Shown: piece by piece, positions 32,586-41,497 of the stretch
Position numbering within the stretch: position 1 is the stretch's first letter
How the letters are laid out: each line of letters opens with the position of its first letter
NCBI RefSeq assembly: GCF_009377195.2
Contig: NZ_VJXX01000002.1
Coordinates: forward strand, 1-64,000
Direction: 5' to 3'
Source of the DNA: Arthrobacter bussei
Lineage (GTDB): Bacteria; Actinomycetota; Actinomycetes; Actinomycetales; Micrococcaceae
DNA: 64,000 nucleotides
The notes under the pieces: generated by a model
What the model saw: the letters and a program-made list of their open reading frames with translations, nothing else
What the model was told of the DNA's origin: nothing
Database searches by the model: none
Made by a program: the position numbers and the translations under genes

Positions 32586-33230
32586 ATGACCCGAGTTCGC
32601 CTCGACCTTTTCTCATCGCTTGATGGGTACACCGCCGCCGACCCTTCGACGGAGGAGCCGATGGGCCAGGATTGGGGACCGCTCACCGCAGCGTACGCGG
32701 CCACGCGCACAGTCCGGCGGAACGTTTTCGGAGACACCAGTGAGGAGGGAACGACCGGCGTCGACGAGTCGTACGCCGCGGCGTTCTTCACTGAGGTCGG
32801 CGCCGAGATCATGGGCGCGGGCATGTTCGGCCTGCACGCGCATCCCGATGACCCTCACTGGAAAGGGTGGTGGGGTGATAAGCCGCCGTTTGGCTGCCCG
32901 GTCTACGTACTCACCCATACCGCACCCCGCCCTTCGATCGAGATGGCCGGCGCAACGACGTTCCACTTCCGCAGCTGCACGATCCAGGAGGTACTCGGCG
33001 AGGCAACCACCGCAGCCAACGGCTCAGACATCCGCGTCGGGGGCGGGGTACGCACTGCGCGCGACTTCCTTCGCGCGGGCCTCGTCGATGACCTGCACGT
33101 TGGTATCGCACCGATCATCCTGGGCCGAGGCACCCGTCTGTGGGACGACCTTCGAGGCCTGGAACAGACACACCAAGTGAGGACCGAAGTCGCCGAGAGC
33201 GGCACGATCCACGTCACGTTCACCAGATAG
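32586..33230 (+). CDS. RibD C-terminal/dihydrofolate reductase-like protein
   Basis: 214 residues of the RibD_C superfamily: RVRLDLFSSLDGYTAADPST at the N-terminus, MGAGMFGLHA, VYVLTHTAPRP, IRVGGGVRTARDFLRAGLVD and DDLHVGIAPIILGRGTRLWD, consistent with NADPH binding. Stand-alone members are unassigned reductases often found in accessory DNA. Ribosome binding site aaggag. Its 3' end (from about 33,178) is also found in copy 1 at about 19,174. Confidence 0.8.
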   Translation: MTRVRLDLFSSLDGYTAADPSTEEPMGQDWGPLTAAYAATRTVRRNVFGDTSEEGTTGVDESYAAAFFTEVGAEIMGAGMFGLHAHPDDPHWKGWWGDKPPFGCPVYVLTHTAPRPSIEMAGATTFHFRSCTIQEVLGEATTAANGSDIRVGGGVRTARDFLRAGLVDDLHVGIAPIILGRGTRLWDDLRGLEQTHQVRTEVAESGTIHVTFTR

Positions 33231-33866
33231 ACACGACGGGGTGCAAATCTCTATACATCTACAGATCTACAAACCAACATTTGTAGGGCGCCCATGCGCT
33301 TGTACAATTGCTCACGCGCCCCGCGAGATGGGGCTCACCCACAGGTGGATGGCTTTGAGCTCACCCTTCGGGCTCCACCCGCCCACAGGTGGATGACCCA
33401 ATGCCAGCCTTCAACGCCTTCGAAAGCCTCATCGGCCGTGCCGGATCAACCAGATCGTGCTGTTCATGACCATGCTGGTAGGAGGCTGTGCACGCCTACC
33501 GCTCGCTCGAGGTGATCTTTCGAGTGTCGGTGAGGTGGTGGGTGTGTGCAGGCAGGCTCCTGGTTCCTGCTGTCCAGGTGTGTGCGGGACAAGCAGCGGA
33601 GCGTGGGGAGCTTGTGCCGTGCACAAGTGGTCAAGAGGCGCGCCAACTCCTTCACCCCTGTCGACCAGCCCCGACCGATTGAGCACCGGTGGGTTTTGCT
33701 AGACAGCTGATTCCTCAGAGGAAGTGAAGGACTTCTCGTACAGTGGCGTGAGGGGCGACGGAGGAGACACGAGGTTGGCATGACGTATCGGGAACGCTAG
33801 ATCAGAGCGATCGCACGCACGCCCAAGAAGCTGTTCGGCAGGGGGCACGATTGGACGTATGCCCTT
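33231..33866. other. Non-coding stretch with hairpin and 64-bp repeat
   Basis: No gene supported. It contains CTACAAA-CCAACA-TTTGTAG (33,267-33,286, perfect 7-bp stem, decayed in copy 1), the 64-bp repeat at 33,335-33,398, and a CTTGTGC-CGT-GCACAAG hairpin near 33,612-33,628. The sequence around 33,610-33,690 is distantly like 19,030-19,100. Confidence 0.5.
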
Positions 33867-34388
33867 ATGGACGGACCGGGTACGGAGCGTCGGATGGTGG
33901 GCACGCACGAGCTGTTGACCCAGCTGGTGGAGGACACGAGGTTCCCCGGCAACGACGCGTACAACGCCCTGAATCTGGCCCAGAAGGCGTTTCTCGCGGG
34001 TAATAGGAGCTGGGTCGGCTATCCGTCAGGGTCTGAGGTGGAAGACCCGCTGGCGACGAACCTGCACGCAGTGAGTCTCGACATGCTGGCCTTCGGCTCC
34101 CTGTTGAGGGTGCGGCGTCTTCCAGCTCTGGCGCAGCAGTACGAGGCGATGGCGCTGGATTTGCGGGCGGACCCCACCGAAGCTGACGTCGAGGCGGCGC
34201 GTGAATGGGTCGGACCAACTTTGCGGGGCGGAGCCGGGAGCCTCAACGACGCCTACGTGCAACATCACGGCAAGGTGGACGAGTACCTCGATGACTGGTT
34301 CGAGGCGATCAAGCTCAGGCTCTGGGACTTCTCCAGCGGCGGCAAACCATTCCACGACGATGCTCCTGAGCGTGACCGCAAGTCCTAG
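33867..34388 (+). CDS. Hypothetical protein, 173 aa
   Basis: Soluble, largely helical (LLTQLVEDTRFPGNDAYNAL, LHAVSLDMLAFGSLLRVRRL, KVDEYLDDWFEAIKLRLWDF). Not recognised. A second start at 33,894 (ATGGTGGGC) is possible. No neighbour on the same strand. Confidence 0.5.
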   Translation: MDGPGTERRMVGTHELLTQLVEDTRFPGNDAYNALNLAQKAFLAGNRSWVGYPSGSEVEDPLATNLHAVSLDMLAFGSLLRVRRLPALAQQYEAMALDLRADPTEADVEAAREWVGPTLRGGAGSLNDAYVQHHGKVDEYLDDWFEAIKLRLWDFSSGGKPFHDDAPERDRKS

Positions 34389-34485
34389 CTATCCGGTCCG
34401 ATAATCTGGGAAAGACCCAGCTGTTGGTGAAAGCCGGTCAGCGGCCTCGAGGCGCCCTATCAATTCACCCAATCAGCGTCGGAAG

Positions 34486-34517
34486 CGTTGCGTATGGGTA
34501 CACCCCGACGCAATGCG
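34486..34517. repeat. Imperfect 32-bp palindrome, relative of the one at 36,808
   Basis: Reads CGTTGCGTATGGGTA / CACCCCGACGCAATGC; about three quarters of positions match the perfect palindrome at 36,808-36,837. It lies downstream of the MFS pump gene, as the other lies downstream of the DUF4396 gene, so the two bracket that divergent pair. Confidence 0.5.
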
Positions 34518-34603
34518 ATCCGCGCACGGTCATCCGGGTGCGGGCTCCGCAATAACCTCATTCATTAGTGCCGAGGTCGATGGAGGCGCCTCGATCTCCG
34601 AGC

Positions 34604-36121
34604 TCAGTTGTAGCTGCGGTGCTGGTCGTCGATTTGTGGGCGGACGGTGATCAGCAGGGCGACGATGAGGGCTGCGGTGGCGAGGATGATTGCTCCGCTG
34701 CTTAGGGCGGTGGTGTAGCCGTCGACGATGGCTTGGCTGGTGGTTGTTACAGCTTCAGGATCGCTCGCACTTCGGGCGTCGTAGAGCGCTGCAAGGGCGT
34801 TGGGTAGCCGGTTCTCTGTGGTGGTGATGCTGATGGTGGATAGGGCGGCGATGCCTAGGGCGACGCCGATTTGCTGGGCTGCGTTGAGCAGCGCCGAGGC
34901 GATTCCGGAGTCCTCCGGCCGGACACCGGTGACGGCGGTGAGGGTCAAGGGGACGAAGCTCAAGCCGAAGCCGACGGCAACGGCGAAGATCCCGACCATG
35001 AGGTGCTGGACGTACCCGGAATCCGGGGTGATGGTCGACAGCCAGAGAATCGCTGCGGTGGAGATGAGGATCCCGGCGACGGCGACCGTGCGGGGAGCGA
35101 ACCGGACGACGAGTTTCGAGGCGGTGCCGGCGGAGATGATGATGCCTGCGCCGAAGGGCAACCAGGCCAGGCCGGTGCGGATGGGGTCGTATTCGAGGAT
35201 GTGCTGCATGTAGAGGGTCAGCAGATAGAAGGTGCCCATGGGGCCGAAGCTGACGAACAGCATGCCGAGCTAGGAACCGGTCCGATTGCGGTCGGCGAAC
35301 AGGCGCAAGGGGAGCATCGGGTCGGCACTGCGGGATTCAATGATGACGAAGGCCGGTAGCAGAACGGCGGCCAGGGTGACTGCGATCAGTGTCAGTAGGT
35401 CGAACCAGCCTGCCTCGCCTCCGTGGATGATGGCGAAGACCAGGGCGGTGATCCCGCCGGTGCCGGTGAGGGCTCCGGGGAGGTCGAGTCGTCCGATGTG
35501 GCGGGGTGCGTCGACGAGGATGCGGGTTCCGGCGAGCAGGGCGAGGCCGATGGGGAGGTTAATGAAGAACACCCACCGCCAGCCGAGCGTGCCTTTAAGG
35601 ACCCCTCCCAGCAGTAGTCCGACGGTCACGCCGAGACCGGACATCGCCCCGTACAGGGCTAGTGCCTTGTTCCGCGCTTCCCCGGCAGGGAAGGTCGTGG
35701 TGATCAGGGCCAGTGCGTTCGGCGCAGTCAGTGCCGCTCCGAGTCCCTGGACTGCGCGGGCGGCGACGAGTACTGGTCCGGCCGGTGCGAGGCCGGCCAC
35801 TAGTGAGGACAGGGTGAACAGTCCGATGCCGATCTGTAGGATCCGACGCCGGCCGAAGAGGTCCCCGAGCCTTCCTCCGAACAGGAGCAGACCGCCGAAC
35901 GCCAGGATGTAGGCGTTGATCACCCAGGGCAGGCTCGCGGGTGTGATGCCGAGTTCGTTCTGGATCGAGGGCAGGGCTATGTTCGCGATGGAATCATCCA
36001 GGACCAACATCAGCTGAGCACTGGCGACCACCAGTAACGCCAACCCCAGGCGCCTGCTATTCACTGCGGCCGGGGCACCGGACTTTGCGCCGGTCGCTGA
36101 TGGATGGGGTTTCGCTGGCAT
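34604..36121 (-). pseudogene. DHA2-family MFS drug exporter with in-frame amber codon
   Basis: A 505-codon frame for a 14-helix EmrB/QacA-type exporter: MLVLDDSIANIALPSIQNEL, then INAYILAFGGLLLFGGRLGD and LFGRRRIL (motif A). It is interrupted by TAG at 35,270-35,272 between RNRTGS and LGMLFVSFGPMG; both sides are in the same frame, so a single nonsense change separates two halves. The 5' half is 283 residues. ATG 36,121 has an aggag ribosome binding site. The gene is divergent from a broken DUF4396 gene, with twin CsoR-type sites between them. Confidence 0.8.
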
Positions 36122-36157
36122 GACAACTCCTGAGAGGAAAGAAACGCTCCTGACTTG

Positions 36158-36202
36158 ATACCCCTAAGGGGTATTTGCTTTATTTTTTACCCCCTAGGGG
36201 TA
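36158..36202. promoter_or_regulatory. Twin CsoR/CstR-type operators TACCCC-N3-GGGGTA
   Basis: Two sites, 36,159-36,173 (spacer TAA) and 36,188-36,202 (spacer CTA), centres 29 bases apart, in the 130-base gap between the divergent MFS and DUF4396 genes. G-tract palindromes of this form are the recognition sequence of CsoR-family repressors (copper, persulfide or formaldehyde sensors). No CsoR-family gene is in the window. Confidence 0.7.
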
Positions 36203-36254
36203 TACGAGTCAAAGGGTTCGTCGTCGGCGACGCTGGCGGTTACTCGAGGTCAGG

Positions 36255-36774
36255 ATGGAGAAATCAATGAGTGGGACAGCACCAATGAGCGAACATCACG
36301 GAGGGTATGAAGGACATGCTGGGCATGGCGGGGGTGCTGGGACGTCATGGTCGATGGCAGCCATGGCGACACTGCACTGCCTGACGGGGTGCGCCATCGG
36401 CGAAGTGCTGGGCATGGTCATTGGCACCAGCCTTGGTCTGCATCATCTGGGCACGGTTGCCCTGGCGATGCGTTGGCGTTCGTCTTCGGATACGCGCTCA
36501 CTATGCGCGGGGTCCTGCGGGCCGGTGTGAGTTGGCGCAGCGCGGTGAAGGTCGCCCTCGCAGCCGACACCATTTCGATCGCGGTGATGGAGATCACAGA
36601 CAACACCGCGATGCTGACTATCCCAGGCGCAATGGACGCCGGCGTTGCGTCCATCCTGTTCTGGCCGCCCTCGCGGCGTCCCTGGCACTAGCCTTCCTCA
36701 TCACAACGCCGGTGAACCGGTGGCTCATCAGCCGAGGCAAAGGTCACGCCGTAGTTCACCAATACCATCACTGA
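36255..36774 (+). pseudogene. DUF4396 membrane protein, two frameshifts
   Basis: The His-rich N-terminus (MSEHHGGYEGHAGHGGG), ATLHCLTGCAIGEVLGMVIG and GTVALAM are in one frame. ALAFVFGYALTMRGVLRAGV through AMDAGVASILFW is in a second frame. SLALAFLITTPVNRWLISRG with a C-terminal VHQYHH is in a third. Together they make a complete DUF4396 protein, a membrane family with conserved Cys and His residues often associated with copper or sulfur stress. Two indels, near 36,460 and 36,665, inactivate it. Confidence 0.8.
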
Positions 36775-36807
36775 TGGTTGATACAGGCCTCACTCGGACG
36801 TAGAGCA

Positions 36808-36837
36808 TGTTGCGTTGGGGTATACCCCAACGCAACA
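36808..36837. repeat. Perfect 30-bp palindrome
   Basis: TGTTGCGTTGGGGTA and its reverse complement without any spacer. Located 34 bases after the DUF4396 pseudogene. Core GGGGTATACCCC is an inside-out version of the TACCCC-N3-GGGGTA operators upstream. Could be an operator, a cruciform or a recombination site; no T run suggests a terminator. Confidence 0.6.
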
Positions 36838-36975
36838 GCGCATCGGCCCTGAAAAAGCGTTGCTTCAGGGTCCATTCGTGGCTTTCGCATCAGGAGTGAT
36901 CAACGGTCTAGACATGACGCAACGCTTGTGTGTGGGTCGTGGGGGAGTGCTTCGTTGTCAGTGGCCGCTTGTACA

Positions 36976-36996
36976 CCTTGTTTACCAATGACAAGG
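36976..36996 (+). promoter_or_regulatory. Operator-like inverted repeat before the RHH gene
   Basis: CCTTGT-TTACCAATG-ACAAGG, perfect 6-bp arms, ending where the ribosome binding site begins. Ribbon-helix-helix antitoxins commonly repress their own promoter through such short repeats. Confidence 0.4.
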
Positions 36997-37006
36997 GGAG
37001 GCCTAC

Positions 37007-37186
37007 GTGGCTACTAGCAAGCAGCACCCGCATCCGTCCGGACAGGTCGTCTCCGTGCGACTTCCACCAGACATCATCAAACGGATCGAAGCTCTGGCCG
37101 AGCACACAGGCCGCAGCCGCGGCCTCTATATCCGTCTCGCACTAACTGCGTTCCTGCTGCAGCTCGAAAAGGATCACTGGAATTAA
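37007..37186 (+). pseudogene. Ribbon-helix-helix antitoxin-like protein, truncated by a stop codon
   Basis: 59 residues from GTG 37,007 (ribosome binding site ggggagg). QVVSVRLPPDIIKRIEALAE is the RHH beta-strand and helix, continued by HTGRSRGLYIRLALTAFLLQ. The frame ends at TAA 37,184 after HWN, but the in-frame codons that follow (KTARYEQHGFDRDFQELMMR and seven more residues to TGA 37,270) resemble the usual C-terminal tail of this family. The TAA is probably a nonsense mutation. No RelE-type toxin follows. Confidence 0.6.
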
Positions 37187-37449
37187 AAGACCGCCCGTTA
37201 CGAGCAGCACGGGTTCGATCGGGACTTTCAAGAGCTCATGATGCGCCACATGGAACGACTACGAGGGTGACTTCCCAGTCCGCTAACCAGCCCCAGCCAC
37301 CTGCTCGGTCAAGGATCCCTAAGCGGGAATACTGGTTGCGGTCACGGATCGTCGTGCCGCCTCATGTGTTCCTGTGCGCTAGCTAGCGTGGATCCTCCGG
37401 TACTTCTGTCTTGACTCGATGGCCGCAACGGCAGCAGGGTCTGAGTCTG

Positions 37450-37860
37450 TCACCAGTAGGTTTTCTCCGAGGGTGCTGGCAGCCCGGCTGCCTTGCGGGC
37501 CCTATCGGCCCGGTATTCCTGACGCATGTAGTGCTGCGCGACCCATATTAGGAAGACGCTCAGCAGGAACGGTAACCAGCTTGCCCCTAGTGATCCTGTA
37601 TCACGGAACGTTAGGACGGTCAGCACCACAGCGAATCCGAATATCACGAAGGAGAAGGCGAAATACACCGTCCAATCCACCTTCCCGCTTAAGTTTGGAC
37701 CGAGGCCGCCCCTGCCAGGGCCGTACTGCTCAGGCGTGTAGAGATAGGGCTCTTCGTCCTCCCCGATGGAAAGGATCAGATTCTCCCCATTTATCGTGCG
37801 TCGCTGGTGTTCCTCCTCCATCTGAAGCTTGCGTTGGTGCCGTGCTGCGTCATAGGTCAC
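37450..37860 (-). CDS. Hypothetical membrane protein, 136 aa
   Basis: 136 residues: charged N-terminal helix (RHQRKLQMEEEHQRRTINGE), two transmembrane helices (VDWTVYFAFSFVIFGFAVVL and LGASWLPFLLSVFLIWVAQH) and a basic C-terminal tail. GTG start at 37,860; an ATG at 37,821 (MEEEHQRR) is an alternative. Not recognised. Confidence 0.55.
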   Translation of the reverse strand: MTYDAARHQRKLQMEEEHQRRTINGENLILSIGEDEEPYLYTPEQYGPGRGGLGPNLSGKVDWTVYFAFSFVIFGFAVVLTVLTFRDTGSLGASWLPFLLSVFLIWVAQHYMRQEYRADRARKAAGLPAPSEKTYW

Positions 37861-38265
37861 GCTTTTCTCCTGACATTTCTGAGTTCGTCCGCGTTTTTTA
37901 CCTGCGCGACTGAAATTCGACGACGATCATAGGCCCCGGCATAGCCGTCATAGTGCTCGGCGGGACCGGCTAAACCAGCGCTAGGGCGGGACCGGCGGGA
38001 GCGCGGGAGCGGCGGAGGAGCCGGCACTTCCAGTGGTCGTTGTGGTGCTTGAATAGGAATACCACTGAACCAGTCGTTCTTGTCGGAGCAGGTCTGTGCC
38101 GCAACCGCGAGAATCCTGCACGCATCGCGCAATGACCCACCAGGTGGCTTCTGTTTGAAGCCATGTCGTGGGTGACGGCGGTGACAGTGCATCAGAGCAG
38201 GTAGACCCGGGTCTATTGGTGTCGGTCACCTGCCCGGTTAGTAGAACCACCACCTGAAAGGTCTC
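37861..38265. other. No supported gene
   Basis: The frames across this stretch are Pro/Arg- and Thr-rich and look like shadows. One minus-strand frame (37,857-38,192) ends in a GTGA overlap with the membrane-protein gene, but its composition is not protein-like except for the last 40 residues, so it is not called. Confidence 0.4.
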
Positions 38266-38703
38266 ATGCGCACCGTCACCAAACTGACATCCCTGTTGCT
38301 CGTCCTGCTTATGCTCACCTCGTGTCGCTCCAGCGAAAGTGAGGAGGAAATCACCAGCAGATACGTGGACACTCTTTCCTTAGTGGAAGGGGTCGCCGAG
38401 GTCGAGACGGAATGGCGGAAGGGTGGCGGCGTGGCGGGCACTTTCATGGACGTCAGGCTTCGTACGACGACCGACGATCCTGTTGAGCTGGAGGCGATCC
38501 AGTACCGTGCCTGGGAGGAAATCATGCCGACAATTGATCTCCAGTCATTGGTGCGCCTGGATTGGCGGGTGGTAAGTGCTGATGGCAGTCTCGTCGCCAC
38601 ACCCACCGAGTTGGGGTTCCAGTCCGACACCACCAACGAAGGCATTTTTAAACGTCAGTGGGAAGACGAGGGGTTGAGGGAGCAGTACCAAGGCCCGAAG
38701 TGA
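38266..38703 (+). CDS. Putative lipoprotein, 145 aa
   Basis: A signal peptide with lipobox (TKLTSLLLVLLMLTSC) is followed by an acidic segment and a small alpha/beta domain (VEGVAEVETEWRKGGGVAGT, LQSLVRLDWRVVSADGSLVA). Exported lipid-anchored protein; family not recognised. Confidence 0.65.
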   Translation: MRTVTKLTSLLLVLLMLTSCRSSESEEEITSRYVDTLSLVEGVAEVETEWRKGGGVAGTFMDVRLRTTTDDPVELEAIQYRAWEEIMPTIDLQSLVRLDWRVVSADGSLVATPTELGFQSDTTNEGIFKRQWEDEGLREQYQGPK

Positions 38704-38798
38704 GCGCCTGGAGCAGTACCTCCGGCGCAAGCTGGTAGATACTTTCCTCATGCTGAGTCGAGCGGCGATCAGCGTCTAATCCATCGGGGGAGACAGTA

Positions 38799-39146
38799 GT
38801 GAGTGAAGCAGTGGAGATTCTGATTGCGATACTCGTAGTCGTACTGACCTGCGTACTGTTCTGGTGGTTCTGGCGGTGGGAGCTCTACGTGCGACAGCCA
38901 CGCCGGGACACCCCGAAGGTGAGCGCCGTGGTGAGTCATATCGAGCAGCACGGGGTGAGGATCCGGCCGGGAGAGAAGCTGAAGCCTCACAGCCAGAGGT
39001 GGACCCTTCTCGACACCGCAGCGAAGAACCCGCAGCGGTACGGTATGAACCCGCAGCGCCTGCACCGGGCGCGGGCGCAGTATGACCCCTGGATGGAAGA
39101 CATCAACAAGGACATCGGAAAGAGGTCCTGGTGGATGAGCATCTAA
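38799..39146 (+). CDS. Single-pass membrane protein, 115 aa
   Basis: An N-terminal transmembrane helix (ILIAILVVVLTCVLFWWFWR) followed by a basic soluble tail (GVRIRPGEKLKPHSQRWTLL, NPQRYGMNPQRLHRARAQYD). Function unknown. 95 bases after the lipoprotein gene, same direction. Confidence 0.55.
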   Translation: MSEAVEILIAILVVVLTCVLFWWFWRWELYVRQPRRDTPKVSAVVSHIEQHGVRIRPGEKLKPHSQRWTLLDTAAKNPQRYGMNPQRLHRARAQYDPWMEDINKDIGKRSWWMSI

Positions 39147-39410
39147 GCCTCGCCCACCACGACTGAAGCGACACCAACAGTCAAAGGATGCGGGTGGGCG
39201 GCAGCGCCGGTATTTGTTCTCGCCGTCCGATCCTTCTACACCTGACGGCGGGCGACCCGAGGCATCCAGCGCCCCCGCAACCGCATCCGTATTCTCCACT
39301 ATGACCACCATCGATCCTGACGCCGCACACGAGCCCAGCGTTCTCTAGGACAACGGAACATTTGCTGCACAGCATCTGGCAGCACCACTAGTCATGCGAA
39401 GGTAAGAATC

Positions 39411-39680
39411 ATGAGTGCATCCGATAAGTACCAGGACCAAAGCGCTTCCCGTCATCACGGAGCCGCAGTCCGGCGGTCCCGCCTGCGGAGCCGGCTGATG
39501 AATCCCTTGTTCTGGCTGCTCATGTGGCCGCTGTTCTTCGCAGCACTCAAAGGCTTCACCGAGTTACCAGCTATTTGGGTCGCCATCATCGCAGCCATCC
39601 TGGCCACGACCGTGGTGTTCCTGACTGCTTATCTCAAGCGCAGACCGAACCTCGGGGACGTCGACGTCACCGGTCTCTGA
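39411..39680 (+). CDS. Small membrane protein, 89 aa
   Basis: A basic N-terminus (AAVRRSRLRSRLMNP), then two hydrophobic helices (LFWLLMWPLFFAALKGF and IWVAIIAAILATTVVFLTAY) and a short acidic tail. Not recognised. The 264-base gap before it holds a CCGTC...GACGG hairpin around a GATCCTTC loop (about 39,224-39,247). Confidence 0.5.
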   Translation: MSASDKYQDQSASRHHGAAVRRSRLRSRLMNPLFWLLMWPLFFAALKGFTELPAIWVAIIAAILATTVVFLTAYLKRRPNLGDVDVTGL

Positions 39681-39896
39681 CATACCCAGGCGCCTCGCGG
39701 CGAAGAGCAGCACCTAGAAAAGGCATTGAGGTGATGGGATGTAGATGTGACCTACTTGATGTGTTGATGACAACTCCCACAGGGTAGCCGTCGTGCAGGC
39801 TTCGGTTGATCCGTGATGTTCGTCCCCGTGTCACGCATGTACTCGCAGTGATGCCGGATGAGGGCCAAGCTCGGAAGCGAAGATCCCCTGTCGCAG

Positions 39897-40516
39897 TCAC
39901 AGGGGCCCGAACGGTAAGCCACCAGGTGTGCGGCCGACGGCAATCTTCTCGAGCTCGTGCCGGATGTCCGGTCGGGAGGCGATGTGACGCCGGTAGAGGA
40001 CGCTGCCGCGCTCGAAATGCCAGCCGGGGATCACCACGATGGCGGCCGTCAACGCGAGGATCACCATCAACCCGATCATGGCCGCGGAAACTCCCGGTGC
40101 GCCGGTGGAGATCGCCAGATACGTTACGGCAGCCGAATATGCGGCGCCGACAACCACAACGACAGCCCAGCCGCGCTTCGCCGTCGACGGTGCGCGCCCC
40201 GTGTGAAGTTTGGCGTACTGCGGTACCGGGTCTGATCGGTGTCTCAAGTGCACTGCCGCGCCGGTCGTTCCTAACGCCGCGGCGAGGATCAGCAGGTATA
40301 CGCCGGAGTGAAATGAGAAGCGAGAACCAACACTCCGAGAGCACCCATGATTCCTGCGGAAGCATAGAGAGAGAGGAAGGCCGATCGCCTCAATGAATGG
40401 TTTAGCGCGATGCTGCGCAGAACAGTCCGCGACCGCGGATCGCTCGTGGTGGCGTCCTGATCAAGCCAGTGATCCACCTGAGGTGTTTCTGTCGGGGCGC
40501 TGCCAGTCTCACTCAT
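39897..40516 (-). pseudogene. Membrane protein broken by a frameshift
   Basis: The 5' part (ATG 40,516: MSETGSAPTETPQVDHWLDQ to SLYASAGIMGALGVLVLASH) and the 3' part (GVYLLILAAALGTTGAAVHL to GRTPGGLPFGPL) are in different frames. Joining them near 40,300-40,315 gives one continuous four-helix protein of about 205 residues. Family unknown. Confidence 0.6.
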
Positions 40517-40603
40517 CAGCGCTCATCTGGTTAGTCATGCGATCGAGTCTAGGCACCTCCACATCGGTGCCCATAAGCCGATCCGTCTGCGTGACGGCTG
40601 AAT

Positions 40604-40960
40604 AAAGGGGCTGGATAGACTCGAGAGCATGACAATGATGTCTCCGTCACTGCTCGCTGATGGCTGAAGAGTATGTCGCTCTGACCATCCTGCTCCTCAC
40701 CCTGGTGTTCCTGCCCGTTGCCGTCATCGAAATGATCGTGGCCCTGACCGCACAAGTCCTTATTGGTGGATAGACAGGACCTCTGATTGCGTTCGCGGCG
40801 CTCATCACGCAGAACGTGGTCCTCTTCCGCTCAACCGCGCTAGCTATTGCCGCCGCATGCACGGCCACCGAGTAGGACCGAGAGCAGCGAACGCGGAACG
40901 GCCCATATCATCTCCATCAGTAATTGCGGGTCCGCTGGTCGGTATCGGGCTAGCTGAGCG
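40604..40960 (+). pseudogene. Deleted copy of the SdpI/CrtO-like gene pair
   Basis: Closely similar to 14,150-14,670, including about 55 bases upstream of the start. From ATG 40,660 it encodes EEYVALTILLLTLVFLPVAV, then jumps to the equivalent of about 14,438 (some 160 bases missing) and stops at TAG 40,771. Similarity continues through the rest of the SdpI gene into the first 70 bases of the second gene and ends near 40,960. Confidence 0.8.
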
Positions 40961-40984
40961 CCCAATCATGCGGACGATGTGCGG

Positions 40985-41272
40985 TCAGGTGCGGCGTCCA
41001 GTCAGGTGCACGGTAACGGTGTCGCCGAGTTCTTTGCCGAGCTTCTTCCGTAGTTTGGCGCTGATCGAGAGCATGTGCCCCCCGATACCGGTGGGCATGA
41101 GACCTGCTGTGAGCGGTTCACCATCGACGGTAGCGACGACCTTGATCGACTTTCCGGTTCCGAATAGGTCAACCGAGTCTGGCACTTCCACGCATGACCA
41201 AAGGTCACCTTTCACAGTGACTCCGATCAGCGCGCAGAAGGCAACATCAAGTGGGCCGAGGCTCGTACTCAC
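40985..41272 (-). CDS. DUF1905-domain protein
   Basis: 95 residues from GTG 41,272 (ribosome binding site ggagaa). The DUF1905 core is complete: VKGDLWSCVEVPDSVDLFGT, IKVVATVDGEPLTAGLMPTG, GGHMLSISAKLRKKLGKELG and DTVTVHL. The fold is a small beta barrel of unknown function, often found with a C-terminal bacteriocin-protection (YdeI) domain that is absent here. Confidence 0.8.
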   Translation of the reverse strand: MSTSLGPLDVAFCALIGVTVKGDLWSCVEVPDSVDLFGTGKSIKVVATVDGEPLTAGLMPTGIGGHMLSISAKLRKKLGKELGDTVTVHLTGRRT

Positions 41273-41497
41273 GGGGTTCTCCTCATCCTCGTTGGTGGCG
41301 CAGTCCATCTGAGGGGATCGGGACGACGCCCTCGAGCGGGACCATCACTACTCGTCCGGATGTGTTCGACGCCCGGGTCCAGAGTGGCAAATACGAAGGC
41401 GGTCTCAACCAGTCAACGCACCGCGGAGTAAACGAGTTTAGATCGTCGTGTTCGTGCTGTCTGTCGAGCGGCTTTTTGGAATGCTCGAACCGGGCGC

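Larger units (their letters stand above)
30754..33398. repeat. Duplicated segment, copy 2 (complete)
   Basis: Full-length version of the region that is shortened at 18,504-19,367. It carries the duplicated hypothetical gene, an 82-residue gene, a SnoaL-like gene, a RibD-like reductase and, at its end, the 64-bp dispersed repeat (33,335-33,398). The outermost parts are what copy 1 keeps. Confidence 0.8.

Noticed and set aside
33429-33786. Several 60-105-codon frames on both strands
   Set aside because: Mutually overlapping, Cys/Pro/Arg-rich, in a region related to non-coding DNA at 19,030-19,100.
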